This document shows positions 45,060 to 55,404 of a DNA stretch of 64,000 bases, one piece after another. The notes under the pieces are model-generated. The model was not told the origin of the DNA. It saw only the letters and a program-made list of their open reading frames with translations, and did not search any database. A program made the translations under genes and the position numbers. Positions within the stretch are counted from its first letter, which is position 1. Each line of letters opens with the position of its first letter. The stretch is taken from NCBI RefSeq assembly GCF_000348805.1, contig NC_020510.1:372001-436000 (forward strand). The letters run 5' to 3'. The stretch comes from Blattabacterium cuenoti BPAA. Lineage in GTDB: Bacteria > Bacteroidota > Bacteroidia > Flavobacteriales > Blattabacteriaceae.

Positions 45060-46970
45060 ATGAGTAAAATTATAGGCATAGATTTAGGAACAACAAATTC
45101 TTGTGTCGCTGTTATGGAAATTAATGATCCTGTTGTGATCCCTAATTCAGAAGGTAAAAGGACAACTCCATCTATAGTAGCTTTCGTAGAAGGAGGTGAA
45201 AGGAAAATAGGAGATCCTGCAAAAAGGCAAGCTGTCACTAATCCACAAAAAACTATTTTCTCTATCAAAAGATTTATGGGAAGAATGTACTCAGAAGTTA
45301 CTGAAGAATTGAAACATATTCCTTATAAAGTTATAAAAGGAGGAAACAATACTCCACGTGTTGATATAGAAAAAAGATTATACGCTCCCCAAGAAATATC
45401 TGCAATGATTTTACAAAAAATGAAAAAAACAGCTGAAGATTATTTGGGAGAAGAAGTTAACAGAGCCGTAATTACGGTTCCTGCTTATTTCAATGATGCA
45501 CAAAGACAAGCTACTAAAGAATCTGGAGAGATAGCGGGATTAAAAGTAGAAAGAATTATAAATGAACCAACTGCAGCTGCTTTAGCTTATGGTTTAGATA
45601 AAAGCAATCAAAATAAAAAAATAGTTGTATACGATTTAGGAGGAGGAACTTTTGATGTCTCTATTCTAGAATTAGGAGATGGAGTTTTTGAAGTTTTATC
45701 TACTAATGGAGATACTCACTTAGGGGGAGATGATTTTGATCAAGTTATCATTAACTATTTGGCAAATGAATTTAAGTCTAAAGAAGGATTAGATCTTAGA
45801 AAGGATCCTATGGCCTTACAACGTTTAAAAGAAGCATCTGAAAAAGCTAAAATAGAATTATCTTCTTCAAATCAAACAGAAATAAATCTTCCTTATATCA
45901 CAGCAACAGAATCAGGACCTAAACATTTAGTTTTAACCTTAATTCGTTCAAAATTTGAACAATTATCAGAAAAGTTAATACAGCGTTCCATTAATCCTTG
46001 TTCTAAAGCATTAAAAGATGCTAATTTAACAACTCAAAATATAGACGAAGTCATTTTAGTTGGAGGATCAACACGGATTCCAAAAGTACAAGAGGAAGTG
46101 GAAAAATTTTTTGGAAAAAAACCATCTAAAGGGGTTAATCCAGATGAAGTAGTAGCTATTGGAGCGGCTATACAAGGAGGAGTATTAACGGGAGATGTGC
46201 AAGATGTATTATTATTAGATGTAACTCCTTTATCTTTAGGAATTGAAACTTTAGGAGGAGTTTTTACAAAACTTATTGAATCTAATACAACAATACCTAC
46301 TAAAAAATCAGAAATTTTTTCTACAGCATCTGATAACCAATCAGCAGTAACTATACGGGTAGGACAAGGTGAAAGACCAATGTTCAATGATAATAAAGAA
46401 ATAGGTAGATTTGATTTAGTCGATATTCCTCCAGCACCTAGAGGTATTCCTCAAATTGAGGTTACTTTTGATATAGATGCAAATGGTATACTTAATGTTT
46501 CCGCAAAAAATAAAGGAACAGGAAAAGAACAATCAATACGTATTGAAACCTCATCAGGATTAAATCAAGAAGAAATAGAAAAAATGAAAAGAGAGGCAAA
46601 AGAAAATGCTAAAAAAGATGAAAAAATCAAAAGAGAAATCGAAAAATTAAATGCAGCAGATAATCAGATTTTTCAATCTGAAAAACAATTGAAAGATTAT
46701 GGAAATAAATTATCTGAAAATAATAAGAAAAATATAGAAGATTCTTTAGAAAAATTGAAAGAAGCTCATTCTAAAAAAGATTTTGTTTCTATTGATAATT
46801 ATATGAAAAAACTAAACGAAGCTTGGACTAATGCTTCTCAAGAAATTTATAACATAAAAAATACGAATAAAAGCAATCAATCAAATAATAATAAAAAAGA
46901 AGATGAAGAAGAAAGAAATAGCAAAGGAAATGAAAATATACAAGATGTAGATTATGAAGAAGTAAAATAA
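45060..46970 (+). CDS. dnaK: Chaperone DnaK (Hsp70)
   Basis: The ATP-driven Hsp70 chaperone. I start it at ATG 45060 ([14 protein letters not shown]), 636 residues, because this aligns with the family; the in-frame ATG at 45042 would add six basic residues. The nucleotide domain has [27 protein letters not shown] and [10 protein letters not shown]. The substrate domain has [14 protein letters not shown]. The lid ends with a flexible Asn/Lys-rich segment and DVDYEEVK. It is alone on the plus strand, and dnaJ and grpE are not adjacent. Confidence 0.97.
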   Translation: MSKIIGIDLGTTNSCVAVMEINDPVVIPNSEGKRTTPSIVAFVEGGERKIGDPAKRQAVTNPQKTIFSIKRFMGRMYSEVTEELKHIPYKVIKGGNNTPRVDIEKRLYAPQEISAMILQKMKKTAEDYLGEEVNRAVITVPAYFNDAQRQATKESGEIAGLKVERIINEPTAAALAYGLDKSNQNKKIVVYDLGGGTFDVSILELGDGVFEVLSTNGDTHLGGDDFDQVIINYLANEFKSKEGLDLRKDPMALQRLKEASEKAKIELSSSNQTEINLPYITATESGPKHLVLTLIRSKFEQLSEKLIQRSINPCSKALKDANLTTQNIDEVILVGGSTRIPKVQEEVEKFFGKKPSKGVNPDEVVAIGAAIQGGVLTGDVQDVLLLDVTPLSLGIETLGGVFTKLIESNTTIPTKKSEIFSTASDNQSAVTIRVGQGERPMFNDNKEIGRFDLVDIPPAPRGIPQIEVTFDIDANGILNVSAKNKGTGKEQSIRIETSSGLNQEEIEKMKREAKENAKKDEKIKREIEKLNAADNQIFQSEKQLKDYGNKLSENNKKNIEDSLEKLKEAHSKKDFVSIDNYMKKLNEAWTNASQEIYNIKNTNKSNQSNNNKKEDEEERNSKGNENIQDVDYEEVK

Positions 46971-47000
46971 TAAATAAAAATTGATAAAGGGAGTCTATTA

Positions 47001-47678
47001 TTATAATGGAATTATAGAAATTTTAGTTTCTCCTCCAGTAACTTTTTCTCCCTTTTTCACCAAAATTATAGAGTTTAATGGTAAAAAAATATCAACTCTA
47101 GATCCAAATTTAATAAAACCAAATTCATCTCCTTTTTTGACCATAGAATTTTTTTTTGCATAAATGCTAATACGTCTGGCTAAAAAACCAGCTATTTGTC
47201 GGAATAATATTTTTTTGCCTTTATTGGTTTCGACTACTGTTGTTGTATGTTCATTATGTGATGAAGATTTAGTTGTCCAAGCTATCATATAGCTTCCTGG
47301 ATGGTATTTTACATAAATAACTTTTCCAGAAACAGGAAATCTATTAACGTGCACATTAAAAGGAGACATAAAAATGGAGAGACATATACAATTTTTTTTC
47401 AAAAATTCATTTTCAAAAATTTTTTGTATACTCAAAATTTTTCCATCAGCAGGAGATATTATGATTTCTTTGCTGTTATAATAATTTTTTTCATGAACTT
47501 CATAAAAATTTCTTTTCGGATTTCTAAAAAAGAAAATAAAAAAGAAATAAAGAATGATAAAAAAAACTGAGGTAAAAACAAAAATTAATCTAGATAATAG
47601 AAAAAAAGAAAAAATAATTAATAATAATATTACTACTAATGTATATCCTAGAAATGGAATTCCTTCTCTATGAATCAT
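47001..47678 (-). CDS. psd: Phosphatidylserine decarboxylase proenzyme
   Basis: Makes phosphatidylethanolamine in the inner membrane. The 225-residue protein is the short PSD-A type: two N-terminal hydrophobic segments (LGYTLVVILLLIIFSFFLL and FVFTSVFFIILYFFFIFF), FMSPFNVHVNRFPVSG, HNEHTTTVVET, and the self-cleavage site KFGSRVD, where Gly-Ser gives the pyruvoyl group. It follows cdsA by 30 nt, so the two phospholipid genes are probably co-transcribed. Confidence 0.94.
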   Translation of the reverse strand: MIHREGIPFLGYTLVVILLLIIFSFFLLSRLIFVFTSVFFIILYFFFIFFFRNPKRNFYEVHEKNYYNSKEIIISPADGKILSIQKIFENEFLKKNCICLSIFMSPFNVHVNRFPVSGKVIYVKYHPGSYMIAWTTKSSSHNEHTTTVVETNKGKKILFRQIAGFLARRISIYAKKNSMVKKGDEFGFIKFGSRVDIFLPLNSIILVKKGEKVTGGETKISIIPL

Positions 47679-47708
47679 GATTATAAAAATTTTGTATCAT
47701 AATTTTAT

Positions 47709-48542
47709 TCAAAAAATATAAATCATACTAGCTACTACAGTAGCTATAATAGGAATAACAAAAATAAAACTATCTAATCTATCTAAAAAACCACCATGAC
47801 CAGGAAATAAAATTCCAGAATCTTTTACACTACAAGATCTTTTAATGGTAGATTCTACAAGATCACCAATCGTAGAAAAAATAGGAACAGTAATAGATAA
47901 AATAAACCAATATTTTTCTTTCCATATTTTGGACAAAAAAAAACCTAATATTAGGCAAGAAAATAATCCACCAATAACTCCTTCTATTGATTTTTTTGGA
48001 GAAATAGATATAGCTATTTTTCTTTTTCCCCATTTTTTTCCTATTAAATAGGATAAAGAATCATTTGTCCATATTAAAATAAATACACCTAAAATTAATT
48101 GTTTTCCATGATGGATCATAGCATATATATAAGATGCTAAATAAAATGGCATAATAATATATACCAATCCAAAAATTAGATGACTTATTTGTACTATTTT
48201 TTCTTTGGAAGAAGATTTTGTAGAAAATAATTGAATAACAAAAAAAATTATGGAATAAGGAATAAAACAAATTACATATAATATTAACCCCTTTTCTTTT
48301 TTGTTGATAAAAAGATCCATAAAAATGGAAAATAAAAAAAACAAAGAAGTAATTTTAATTAAAGTTGTGTTTGTTCTTAAAATCAATAAAAATTCGAATA
48401 AACAAAAAAAAGACAACAACATCATCATTATTCTAAAAGTTTGTTCTCCTTTTTCAATAGAAAAAAGAATTAAAATAACATAAACCAATCCGGTAAAAAT
48501 CCTGATTAGAAAGTTTGAATCTTTTTTTTTTTTATTACACAC
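47709..48542 (-). CDS. cdsA: Phosphatidate cytidylyltransferase
   Basis: Makes CDP-diacylglycerol, the precursor of bacterial phospholipids. The 277-residue polytopic protein has about seven helices and the CdsA signature STIKRSCSVKDSGILFPGHG followed by GFLDRLDS near the C-terminus. It lies between ftsH and psd on the same strand. Confidence 0.96.
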   Translation of the reverse strand: MCNKKKKDSNFLIRIFTGLVYVILILFSIEKGEQTFRIMMMLLSFFCLFEFLLILRTNTTLIKITSLFFLFSIFMDLFINKKEKGLILYVICFIPYSIIFFVIQLFSTKSSSKEKIVQISHLIFGLVYIIMPFYLASYIYAMIHHGKQLILGVFILIWTNDSLSYLIGKKWGKRKIAISISPKKSIEGVIGGLFSCLILGFFLSKIWKEKYWFILSITVPIFSTIGDLVESTIKRSCSVKDSGILFPGHGGFLDRLDSFIFVIPIIATVVASMIYIF

Positions 48543-48562
48543 TTATCCAGAAATCAAAACAT

Positions 48563-50512
48563 TTAATAAGAAGATGTATTACTAATAGTTAGCATATCTC
48601 CAATATCATCAGGATAAGGCCTTTCTCCAAAAATCGTTTTCAAATCTTCTCTAAAAATAACTTCTTTTTCTAATAGTTTATTAGCCAACATAGATAATTT
48701 TTTTTCATTATTTTTCAATATATTTTTAGCTCTTTGATATTGTTCTGTTATAATTTTAGATATTTCTTCATCTATAATTTGAGCTGTTTTTTCACTATAA
48801 GGTTTTGAAAAAGAAAAATCATTTTGTCCTGTTGAATCATAGTAAGAAATATTTCCAATTTTTTCATTTAATCCAAAAATAGCCACCATAGACTGAGCTT
48901 GTTTAGTTACTCTTTCTAAATCATTTAAAGCTCCAGTAGATATGCTACTGAAAACAATTTCTTCTGCAGATCTTCCTGCTAATAATGCACATATTTCATC
49001 TTTCATTTGTTCTGGAGTCGTTAATTGTCTTTCTTCTGGAAGATACCAAGCTGATCCTAAGGATCTTCCTCTTGGAACTATAGTAACTTTTACTAAAGGT
49101 GCGGCATGTTCTAGCAACCAACTTATTGTAGCATGTCCAGCCTCATGATAAGCAATCCGTTTTTTTTCATTTGGTTTTATAATTTTGTTCTTTTTTTCTA
49201 ACCCTCCAATAATACGGTCTATTGCATCAAGAAAATCTTGATTTTCTATTTGAGATCTATCTCTTCTTGCTGCTATCAGAGCTGATTCGTTACAAACATT
49301 GGCTATATCCGCTCCACTAAATCCTGGAGTTTGTCTTGATAAAAAATCGATATCTACGTTATCAGATAATACTAATCTTTTAAGATGTACACGAAATATT
49401 TCTTTTCTTTCATTTAATTCAGGTGGATCTACTAATATGGTACGGTCAAAACGACCGGGACGAAGTAAAGCTTTATCCAAAATATCGGATCTATTGGTAG
49501 CAGCTAACACAATAACATTTGTATGAGTACCAAATCCATCCATTTCTGTCAAAAGTTGATTTAAAGTATTTTCTCTTTCATCATTTGATCCAGCTATATT
49601 ACTTTTTCCACGAGCTCTTCCTATAGCATCTATTTCATCAATAAATATGATACATGGTGACTTTTCCTTAGCTTTTTCAAATAGATCTCTCACTCTAGAA
49701 GCCCCTACTCCTACAAACATTTCCACAAAATCTGATCCTGATAAAGAAAAAAATGGAACCTTTGCTTCTCCTGCTACTGCTTTTGCTAATAAAGTTTTTC
49801 CTGTTCCTGGTTGTCCTATCAACAAAGCTCCTTTAGGAATTTTTCCTCCAAGTTTAGTATATTTTTTAGGACTTTTTAAAAATTCTACTATTTCTTGAAC
49901 TTCTTCTTTAGCTTCTTCTAAACCAGCTACGTCTTTAAACGTTATTTTTACATTATCATGTTCATCAAATAGTTTAGCTCTGGATTTTCCTATATTAAAT
50001 ATCTGACTTCCGGGACCTCCACTAGTAGATCCTATTCTCCTAAATAAAAAAATCCAAAAAACGATTAATAATATAAAAAATATTCCATAATCGAAAAGAA
50101 ATTTGGTAATAGTATATTCTTGTTGATTTTTAAAATCAATAAGAGTATTTAGATTGTATTTTTTTTTATATTCCTCAAATTTTTTTTGAAAAAATTGCAA
50201 GTCTCCTATTTCAAATTCATATTGCAATGGTTGTTGTGTGATGGACTTTTTTTCATTATTTCTAATAATGCTTTGAGTGGAATTATTAAATGATAAAAAT
50301 TCTTTTTTTAAATAAACATATACCATTTCTCTATGTTTTACTATAATTTTCTGTACTTCTCCTTTCGACAGAATATCAAAGAAAGTATCCTGATCTATTT
50401 TTCTGGGATTAGAAAATGAAGATTTGAAAAAAAATATCCCCAAAAATATGGCAAAAATGACTGCATATACCCAAAAAAAGTTGTTTTTACTTTTTATTTT
50501 TTTATTTATCAT
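48563..50512 (-). CDS. ftsH: ATP-dependent zinc metalloprotease FtsH
   Basis: A membrane-anchored AAA+ protease for misassembled membrane and some regulatory proteins. The 649 residues have two N-terminal transmembrane helices flanking a periplasmic domain, Walker [14 protein letters not shown] near 230, Walker [13 protein letters not shown], the SRH region [20 protein letters not shown], and zinc motif HEAGH near 454. Normal length. It follows rsfS and precedes cdsA; the usual flavobacterial LUD-domain gene between ftsH and cdsA is missing. Confidence 0.97.
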   Translation of the reverse strand: MINKKIKSKNNFFWVYAVIFAIFLGIFFFKSSFSNPRKIDQDTFFDILSKGEVQKIIVKHREMVYVYLKKEFLSFNNSTQSIIRNNEKKSITQQPLQYEFEIGDLQFFQKKFEEYKKKYNLNTLIDFKNQQEYTITKFLFDYGIFFILLIVFWIFLFRRIGSTSGGPGSQIFNIGKSRAKLFDEHDNVKITFKDVAGLEEAKEEVQEIVEFLKSPKKYTKLGGKIPKGALLIGQPGTGKTLLAKAVAGEAKVPFFSLSGSDFVEMFVGVGASRVRDLFEKAKEKSPCIIFIDEIDAIGRARGKSNIAGSNDERENTLNQLLTEMDGFGTHTNVIVLAATNRSDILDKALLRPGRFDRTILVDPPELNERKEIFRVHLKRLVLSDNVDIDFLSRQTPGFSGADIANVCNESALIAARRDRSQIENQDFLDAIDRIIGGLEKKNKIIKPNEKKRIAYHEAGHATISWLLEHAAPLVKVTIVPRGRSLGSAWYLPEERQLTTPEQMKDEICALLAGRSAEEIVFSSISTGALNDLERVTKQAQSMVAIFGLNEKIGNISYYDSTGQNDFSFSKPYSEKTAQIIDEEISKIITEQYQRAKNILKNNEKKLSMLANKLLEKEVIFREDLKTIFGERPYPDDIGDMLTISNTSSY

Positions 50513-50564
50513 ATAGGTTTCTTCATTACTTAATAATTTTAATAAATAAAAACCTTAGTTTTTT

Positions 50565-50885
50565 TTATGAATTTTTATTCCAAATATTTTCTATATCATA
50601 ATATAATCTTAACTGTTTTTGAAAAATATGAACAACAATAGAAATATAATCAACCAAAATCCATTCTCTATTTTTTAATCCTTCTACATGCCAAGGTTTT
50701 TTCTGTAGTTTCTCTATCGTCATTTTTTCTATAGATTGAGAAATAGCATACACTTGATTGTGAGTAATTCCATTACAAATAACAAAATAATCACAAATAA
50801 AATTTTCTCTATTTTTTAAATTTATAATAGATATATCTTCTCCTTTAACTATTTGAATTCCTTCTATGATTTTGTGTAATAGCAA
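50565..50885 (-). CDS. rsfS: Ribosomal silencing factor RsfS
   Basis: RsfS binds L14 and blocks subunit joining in starvation. The 106 residues show the nucleotidyltransferase-like core: GEDISIINLKNRENFICDYFVICNG, QSIEKMTIEKLQKKPWHVEGLKNREWILVDYISIVVHIF in the later part, with the conserved DY and W. The start is a TTG at 50883-50885; no ATG precedes the conserved region. It heads rsfS-ftsH-cdsA-psd and is divergent from birA. Confidence 0.93.
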   Translation of the reverse strand: MLLHKIIEGIQIVKGEDISIINLKNRENFICDYFVICNGITHNQVYAISQSIEKMTIEKLQKKPWHVEGLKNREWILVDYISIVVHIFQKQLRLYYDIENIWNKNS

Positions 50886-50957
50886 AACAAAAATTATTTT
50901 TCATATTGTTAAATGAATCATCCAGTATTTCTTTATATTAATTTTATTTCAAAAAAA

Positions 50958-50965
50958 CAAAAATA
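50958..50965 (-). promoter_or_regulatory. -7 box TATTTTTG upstream of rsfS-ftsH-cdsA-psd
   Basis: Minus-strand TATTTTTG fits TAnnTTTG. Transcription would start near 50951, leaving a leader of about 65 nt before the TTG start of rsfS. No clear -33 element was found. Only the box and its position support this call. Confidence 0.4.
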
Positions 50966-51009
50966 AGGTTTTCGTTTTAAAGAAGTTAAATTTTTTAATA
51001 TAAAACATT

Positions 51010-51783
51010 TTGAAAAAATTGATTTGGCCTATAAATCTAATTGTATTAAAAAAAATTAATTCTACAAATCAATATGCTAAAAAATATATTTATAATAACA
51101 ATAAATATAATTGGATGGTCATTTGGACAATGAATCAAACCAAAGGAATAGGAATGAATAAAAACTTATGGCATACAGAAGAAAGGAAAAACTTAACTTT
51201 CAGCATTGTTTTTAAACCTATTAAAACTTTACATGTAAAAAAAATACATATTATAAATCTTGTTATAAGCAATGCAATACATAAAACTTTATCGAAATGT
51301 TATAATCAAAACAATAAAGAAAGAATTTGGATTAAATGGCCTAATGATATTATTATTAATAATAAAAAAATAGGTGGTATTTTAATAGAAAATAGTATTT
51401 TGTCAAAAACAATTCATACTATTATCGTTGGAATAGGTTTAAATGTTTTTCAAAAACAATTCAAAAAAAAATGGAATGCTTCTTCTCTGAAAGAAATATT
51501 CAATCTAAATTTGGATTTAGATCTTCTATTTCACAAAATTATATATTCCTTCCAAAAAGAATATCTTTTTTTTACAATTTATGGAGAAAAATTCATACGA
51601 GATTACTATATCAATCATCTATATTTAAAAGATAAAACTTCTATTTTTTATATTTATAAAACAAATCATTACATTTCTGGAACAATACGAACTATAACAG
51701 ATCAAGGATTTTTAGTGATAGAATCCAATAAAAAATTATATTTTTTCTATCATAAAGAAATAGAATTCCTTATTCCGAAGTAG
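51010..51783 (+). CDS. birA: Biotin--[acetyl-CoA-carboxylase] ligase
   Basis: Attaches biotin to the carboxyl-carrier protein. The 257-residue protein has only the catalytic and C-terminal domains, with no helix-turn-helix regulator. Motifs include INSTNQYAK, WIKWPNDIIINNKKIGGILIE with the catalytic lysine in KWPND, and VGIGLNV. The adenylate loop, usually KGRGQxG in Flavobacteriia and GRGRRGR in E. coli, is KGIGMNK here (Ile47 by ATA). The start is TTG at 51010. Its 3' end overlaps yidC by 14 bases, convergently. Confidence 0.9.
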   Translation: MKKLIWPINLIVLKKINSTNQYAKKYIYNNNKYNWMVIWTMNQTKGIGMNKNLWHTEERKNLTFSIVFKPIKTLHVKKIHIINLVISNAIHKTLSKCYNQNNKERIWIKWPNDIIINNKKIGGILIENSILSKTIHTIIVGIGLNVFQKQFKKKWNASSLKEIFNLNLDLDLLFHKIIYSFQKEYLFFTIYGEKFIRDYYINHLYLKDKTSIFYIYKTNHYISGTIRTITDQGFLVIESNKKLYFFYHKEIEFLIPK

Positions 51784-53566
51784 GATTCTCATCCCTTTTA
51801 TTTTTTATTTTTTTGATTATATTATTCCAATAATTGCGTTTTATTTCTTTTTTTTCTTGAATTTTTATGAGGATTTTTTTTTCATCTAACATAAACTCTT
51901 TGATAAAAAAGAAAAATACAATGTTAATTATGTTAGATGTAAAATAATATAAAGATAAAGCAGAAGCGTAACTATTTATAAATAATAACATTACGATGGG
52001 CATTAAATATAATAAAAAATTCATATCAGGAATAGAAGAATCATCTCCATTTTTAGAAACATTCTTTCTTCCATTATTACTAAGTTTTGTATAAACTAAT
52101 GAAGCTAAAGAATACAATAAAGTGAGTAAACTTACATGATTTCCATAAAAAGGAATAAAAAAAGGTAATTTAAATATTGAATCATATGAAGTAAGATCTT
52201 CTACCCATAAAAAAGATTTTCCTCTCAAATTAATAAGAGTTGGAAAAAATTTAAATAAAGAATAAAAAATAGGAATCTGAAATAATGTAGAAATACATCC
52301 AGACATTGGATTAATTCCAACATTATGATATAACTCCATTATAGCTCTTTGTTTTTTAAAAACATCTTTCCTATATTTGTGATTTAATTTTTCTATCTCT
52401 GGACGAATTGATTTCATTATGGCACTTAATTTATATTGTTTATAAGTAATTGGATATAATATAAGTTTCACAACTATAGTCATCAAAATAATAATAACAC
52501 CATAATTTAAATTTGTTTTTTCCAAAAATTGAAAAACTATTAAAAAGAAATATTTATTGATCCACTTGAGAAAAACCCAACCAAATGGAATAATATTTTC
52601 GAATCCATTTTGATATTTTTTTAATACTTTTAAATCCAAAGGACCAAAATAAAAACGAAAAGAAATATCCTCATTTTTTACTGGATTTATAAATGTTTTC
52701 AATTGAATCTTCTTTAGAAAAAATCCTGAAGACAAATTTTCAGATTGAACAAAAACATTTTTTAATATTTTTTCTGGAATGAATATAAAAGAAAAAAATT
52801 GTTGCTTATGAGCAATCCATTTCACTCCATATATATTTTTATCTTCCGTTTTTTTTTCAGATAAATATTTTACAGAATCGGAATAATTCGAATTTCCATT
52901 ATTAGAATAAACAGAATAACATACTTGAGTATATGAATTTTCCCAATCTCTATCCTTTTCTAAAGATAAAATTTTATGTTCTAAATTTAAGATCAATCCT
53001 TTCTTTTGAAAAAAAGAAAAGTTTTTAGTTCGAATAGAAAAGCCAATATCATACTGATTTTTTTCTCCTATTGTATATATATAATCCAAAAATCCTTTTC
53101 CATAAGGATTTTTAGCTCTCATAGTAAGAGTTCTAATTCCAGATATTTTATTTTTCTCTAGTAAAATAGGTTGAAAGTATAAAGTATTTGTATCAATATT
53201 TAACCCTTTTTGATTTAAAAAAGATAATTTGTATAAAAAATTAGAATTTTTAATTAAATAAAGATTTTTAGCATGATATGATAACAAAGGATCATATGCC
53301 TTATATTTTTTCAAAAGAACATCATGAATTCCTCCTCCCAAACTAGATATTTTCAGTTTCAAAACATCATTTTCTAATAAAAAAAAATGATTCTTTTTTC
53401 TTTGATCCGTAATAGAAAATTCCTGATAATTTAAATCAAGTTTTTTAAACTTATTATGTTTATTAGTATTAGTATGATTTTTGTTAAAATAAGTAAAAAT
53501 CATTAAAACAGACAATATAAGAACTAATCCTATTATGGAACTATAATCTAAATTTTTATCCTTCAT
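51770..53566 (-). CDS. yidC: Membrane protein insertase YidC
   Basis: YidC inserts membrane proteins alone or with SecY. The 598-residue protein has an N-terminal transmembrane helix (IIGLVLILSVLMIFTYF), a large periplasmic beta domain (about residues 60-340) and a C-terminal insertase core of about five helices with KLILYPITYKQYKLSAIMKSIRPEIEKLNHKYRKD-type sequence in which the basic groove region lies. It ends in a basic cytosolic tail. The start overlaps the pyrG stop by four bases. Confidence 0.96.
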   Translation of the reverse strand: MKDKNLDYSSIIGLVLILSVLMIFTYFNKNHTNTNKHNKFKKLDLNYQEFSITDQRKKNHFFLLENDVLKLKISSLGGGIHDVLLKKYKAYDPLLSYHAKNLYLIKNSNFLYKLSFLNQKGLNIDTNTLYFQPILLEKNKISGIRTLTMRAKNPYGKGFLDYIYTIGEKNQYDIGFSIRTKNFSFFQKKGLILNLEHKILSLEKDRDWENSYTQVCYSVYSNNGNSNYSDSVKYLSEKKTEDKNIYGVKWIAHKQQFFSFIFIPEKILKNVFVQSENLSSGFFLKKIQLKTFINPVKNEDISFRFYFGPLDLKVLKKYQNGFENIIPFGWVFLKWINKYFFLIVFQFLEKTNLNYGVIIILMTIVVKLILYPITYKQYKLSAIMKSIRPEIEKLNHKYRKDVFKKQRAIMELYHNVGINPMSGCISTLFQIPIFYSLFKFFPTLINLRGKSFLWVEDLTSYDSIFKLPFFIPFYGNHVSLLTLLYSLASLVYTKLSNNGRKNVSKNGDDSSIPDMNFLLYLMPIVMLLFINSYASALSLYYFTSNIINIVFFFFIKEFMLDEKKILIKIQEKKEIKRNYWNNIIKKIKNKRDENPTSE

Positions 53567-55191
53567 ATATAAGAAGAATTCTGAGAAACTATTATAGAAA
53601 CCTGTATAAAATTAGTAAATAAAGGATGTGGATGAGTTACTGTACTTTGATATTCTGGATGATATTGAACTCCCAAGAAAAAAATATGATTTTCTAATTC
53701 TAATGCTTCTACTAAACCTGTTTCTAGATTTACTCCAACTGCTTTCATTCCAGCATTAGAAAAAAATTCTAAATAATTATTATTAAATTCATATCTATGA
53801 CGATGTCTTTCAAAAATTTCTTTTTTTTTTCCATAAATAGAATATATTTTAGATCCTTCAACAAGAGTACATTTCCAATTTCCTAAACGCATTGTTCCTC
53901 CTGTATGAGTCCGTTTTTTTTGTTTTTCCATTAAACTTATTACAGGATGAGATGTTTTTGGGTTTGTTTCATAACTTTCTGCTTCTTTTAATCCTAATAC
54001 ATTTCTAGCAAATTCTATTACGGCTATTTGCATACCCAAACATATTCCAAAAAATGGAATTTTATTTTCTCTTGCATACTTTGCTGCAAGTATTTTACCT
54101 TCTATTCCTCTATTTCCAAATCCTGGAGCTACTAAAATTCCTGAAATTCCTTTAAAATATTTTTTTATATTTTTTTCTTTGATCATTTCTGAATAAATCC
54201 ATTTTATATTAACATAAGTTTCATTTTCCGTTCCTGCATGAATTAAAGCTTCAGTAATTGATTTGTAAGAATCATGTAATGAAACATATTTTCCAACCAA
54301 TGCAATTTTCGTTTCATGTTTTGGATTTTTATATTTTTTAATAAAAGTTTTCCATTTTTTTAAATCTGGAATAGTGTGAGTAGATAAATTCAAATGATTC
54401 AGTACTACTTCATCAAAATTTTGTAAATGTAATAAATAAGGTATTTCATATATAATTTTAGTATCTATTGATTCAATAACATGTTTTGGTTTTACGTTAC
54501 AAAATAAGGCTAATTTTTTTCTAATATTATCGGATATATGTTTTTCTGTTCTACACACTAGAATATCTGCTTGTATTCCATTTTCCATTAAATTTCGAAC
54601 AGAATGTTGTGTTGGTTTCGTTTTAATTTCTCCAGTAACCGTAATATGAGGAAGCAATGTCAAATGAATGACCAATCCATTAAATTTTCCTAATTCCCAT
54701 TTTAACTGACGTACTGATTCAACATAAGGTAAACTTTCTATATCTCCTACAGTCCCTCCTATCTCCGTAATGATAATATCATAATTTTTTTCTGACTCTC
54801 CAAGAATTTTGATTCGTCTTTTAATCTCATTAGTAATATGAGGAATAACTTGAACAGTTTTTCCTAAATAGTTTCCTTTTCTTTCATTATCTATCACTGT
54901 TTTATATATCAATCCCGATGTTACATTATTTTCTTTGCTTGTGGATTGACTTAAGAATCGTTCATAATGCCCTAAATCTAAATCTGTTTCTGCTCCATCT
55001 TTTGTTACAAAACATTCACCATGTTCATAAGGATTTAAAGTTCCCGGATCTATATTAAAATAAGGATCCAATTTTAATATAGAAACTTTATATCCTCTAG
55101 CTTTTAATAACATTCCCAACGAAGCCGAAACAATTCCTTTTCCCAAAGAAGAGGTAACTCCTCCTGTAACGAAAATATATTTTGTCTTCAT
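53563..55191 (-). CDS. pyrG: CTP synthase
   Basis: Converts UTP to CTP with glutamine or ammonia. The 542 residues have the synthetase half (FVTGGVTSSLGKGIVSASLG, DPYFNIDPGTLNPYEHGE, ITEIGGTVGDIES) and a class I glutaminase with FFGICLGMQ (nucleophile Cys) and YHPEYQS (His-Glu). Linker sequence VGKYVSLHDSYKSITEAL is typical. Complete. The yidC-pyrG overlap implies one transcript. Confidence 0.98.
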   Translation of the reverse strand: MKTKYIFVTGGVTSSLGKGIVSASLGMLLKARGYKVSILKLDPYFNIDPGTLNPYEHGECFVTKDGAETDLDLGHYERFLSQSTSKENNVTSGLIYKTVIDNERKGNYLGKTVQVIPHITNEIKRRIKILGESEKNYDIIITEIGGTVGDIESLPYVESVRQLKWELGKFNGLVIHLTLLPHITVTGEIKTKPTQHSVRNLMENGIQADILVCRTEKHISDNIRKKLALFCNVKPKHVIESIDTKIIYEIPYLLHLQNFDEVVLNHLNLSTHTIPDLKKWKTFIKKYKNPKHETKIALVGKYVSLHDSYKSITEALIHAGTENETYVNIKWIYSEMIKEKNIKKYFKGISGILVAPGFGNRGIEGKILAAKYARENKIPFFGICLGMQIAVIEFARNVLGLKEAESYETNPKTSHPVISLMEKQKKRTHTGGTMRLGNWKCTLVEGSKIYSIYGKKKEIFERHRHRYEFNNNYLEFFSNAGMKAVGVNLETGLVEALELENHIFFLGVQYHPEYQSTVTHPHPLFTNFIQVSIIVSQNSSYI

Positions 55192-55258
55192 TAAAATAAA
55201 AATACAAATAGAATTAGAAAATTCTCATTCAAAAAACGAGAATTTATGATTTTTTTTT

Positions 55259-55266
55259 TATATTTA
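55259..55266 (+). promoter_or_regulatory. -7 box TATATTTA for the SRP RNA
   Basis: TATATTTA, one base off TAnnTTTG, lies eight bases before the first paired base of the SRP RNA at 55275, where a -7 box is expected. No -33 TTG is evident at the usual spacing. Confidence 0.45.
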
Positions 55267-55274
55267 CCAAATTC

Positions 55275-55374
55275 GGAGCAAGTCCTACACAATCAGCTCC
55301 CTATAAATCCTCCAGGGTGGGAACACAGCAAAGGTATTAGGTTTGTAGCGATGTGATGTAGTCAAGCTTGCTCC
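55275..55374 (+). ncRNA. ffs: Signal recognition particle RNA (small bacterial 4.5S type)
   Basis: The 100-nt segment closes with GGAGCAAG (55275-55282) paired to CTTGCTCC (55367-55374). Its apical half has the SRP core arrangement: TCCAGGGTGGGAACACAGCA, where GGAA and AGCA sit in the internal loops that bind Ffh, then AAGGTATTAGG. The central arms GTCCTACAC and GATGTAGTC region also pair. This matches the Bacteroidetes form of SRP RNA I know. It lies just upstream of clpX. An antisense open frame over it is spurious. Confidence 0.88.
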
Positions 55375-55404
55375 TTTCTTATCATAACAAAAGAATGGAT
55401 TTTT

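Noticed and set aside
46034..46387. 117-codon minus-strand frame within dnaK
   Set aside because: Antisense shadow of a highly conserved coding region; composition mirrors dnaK codons.
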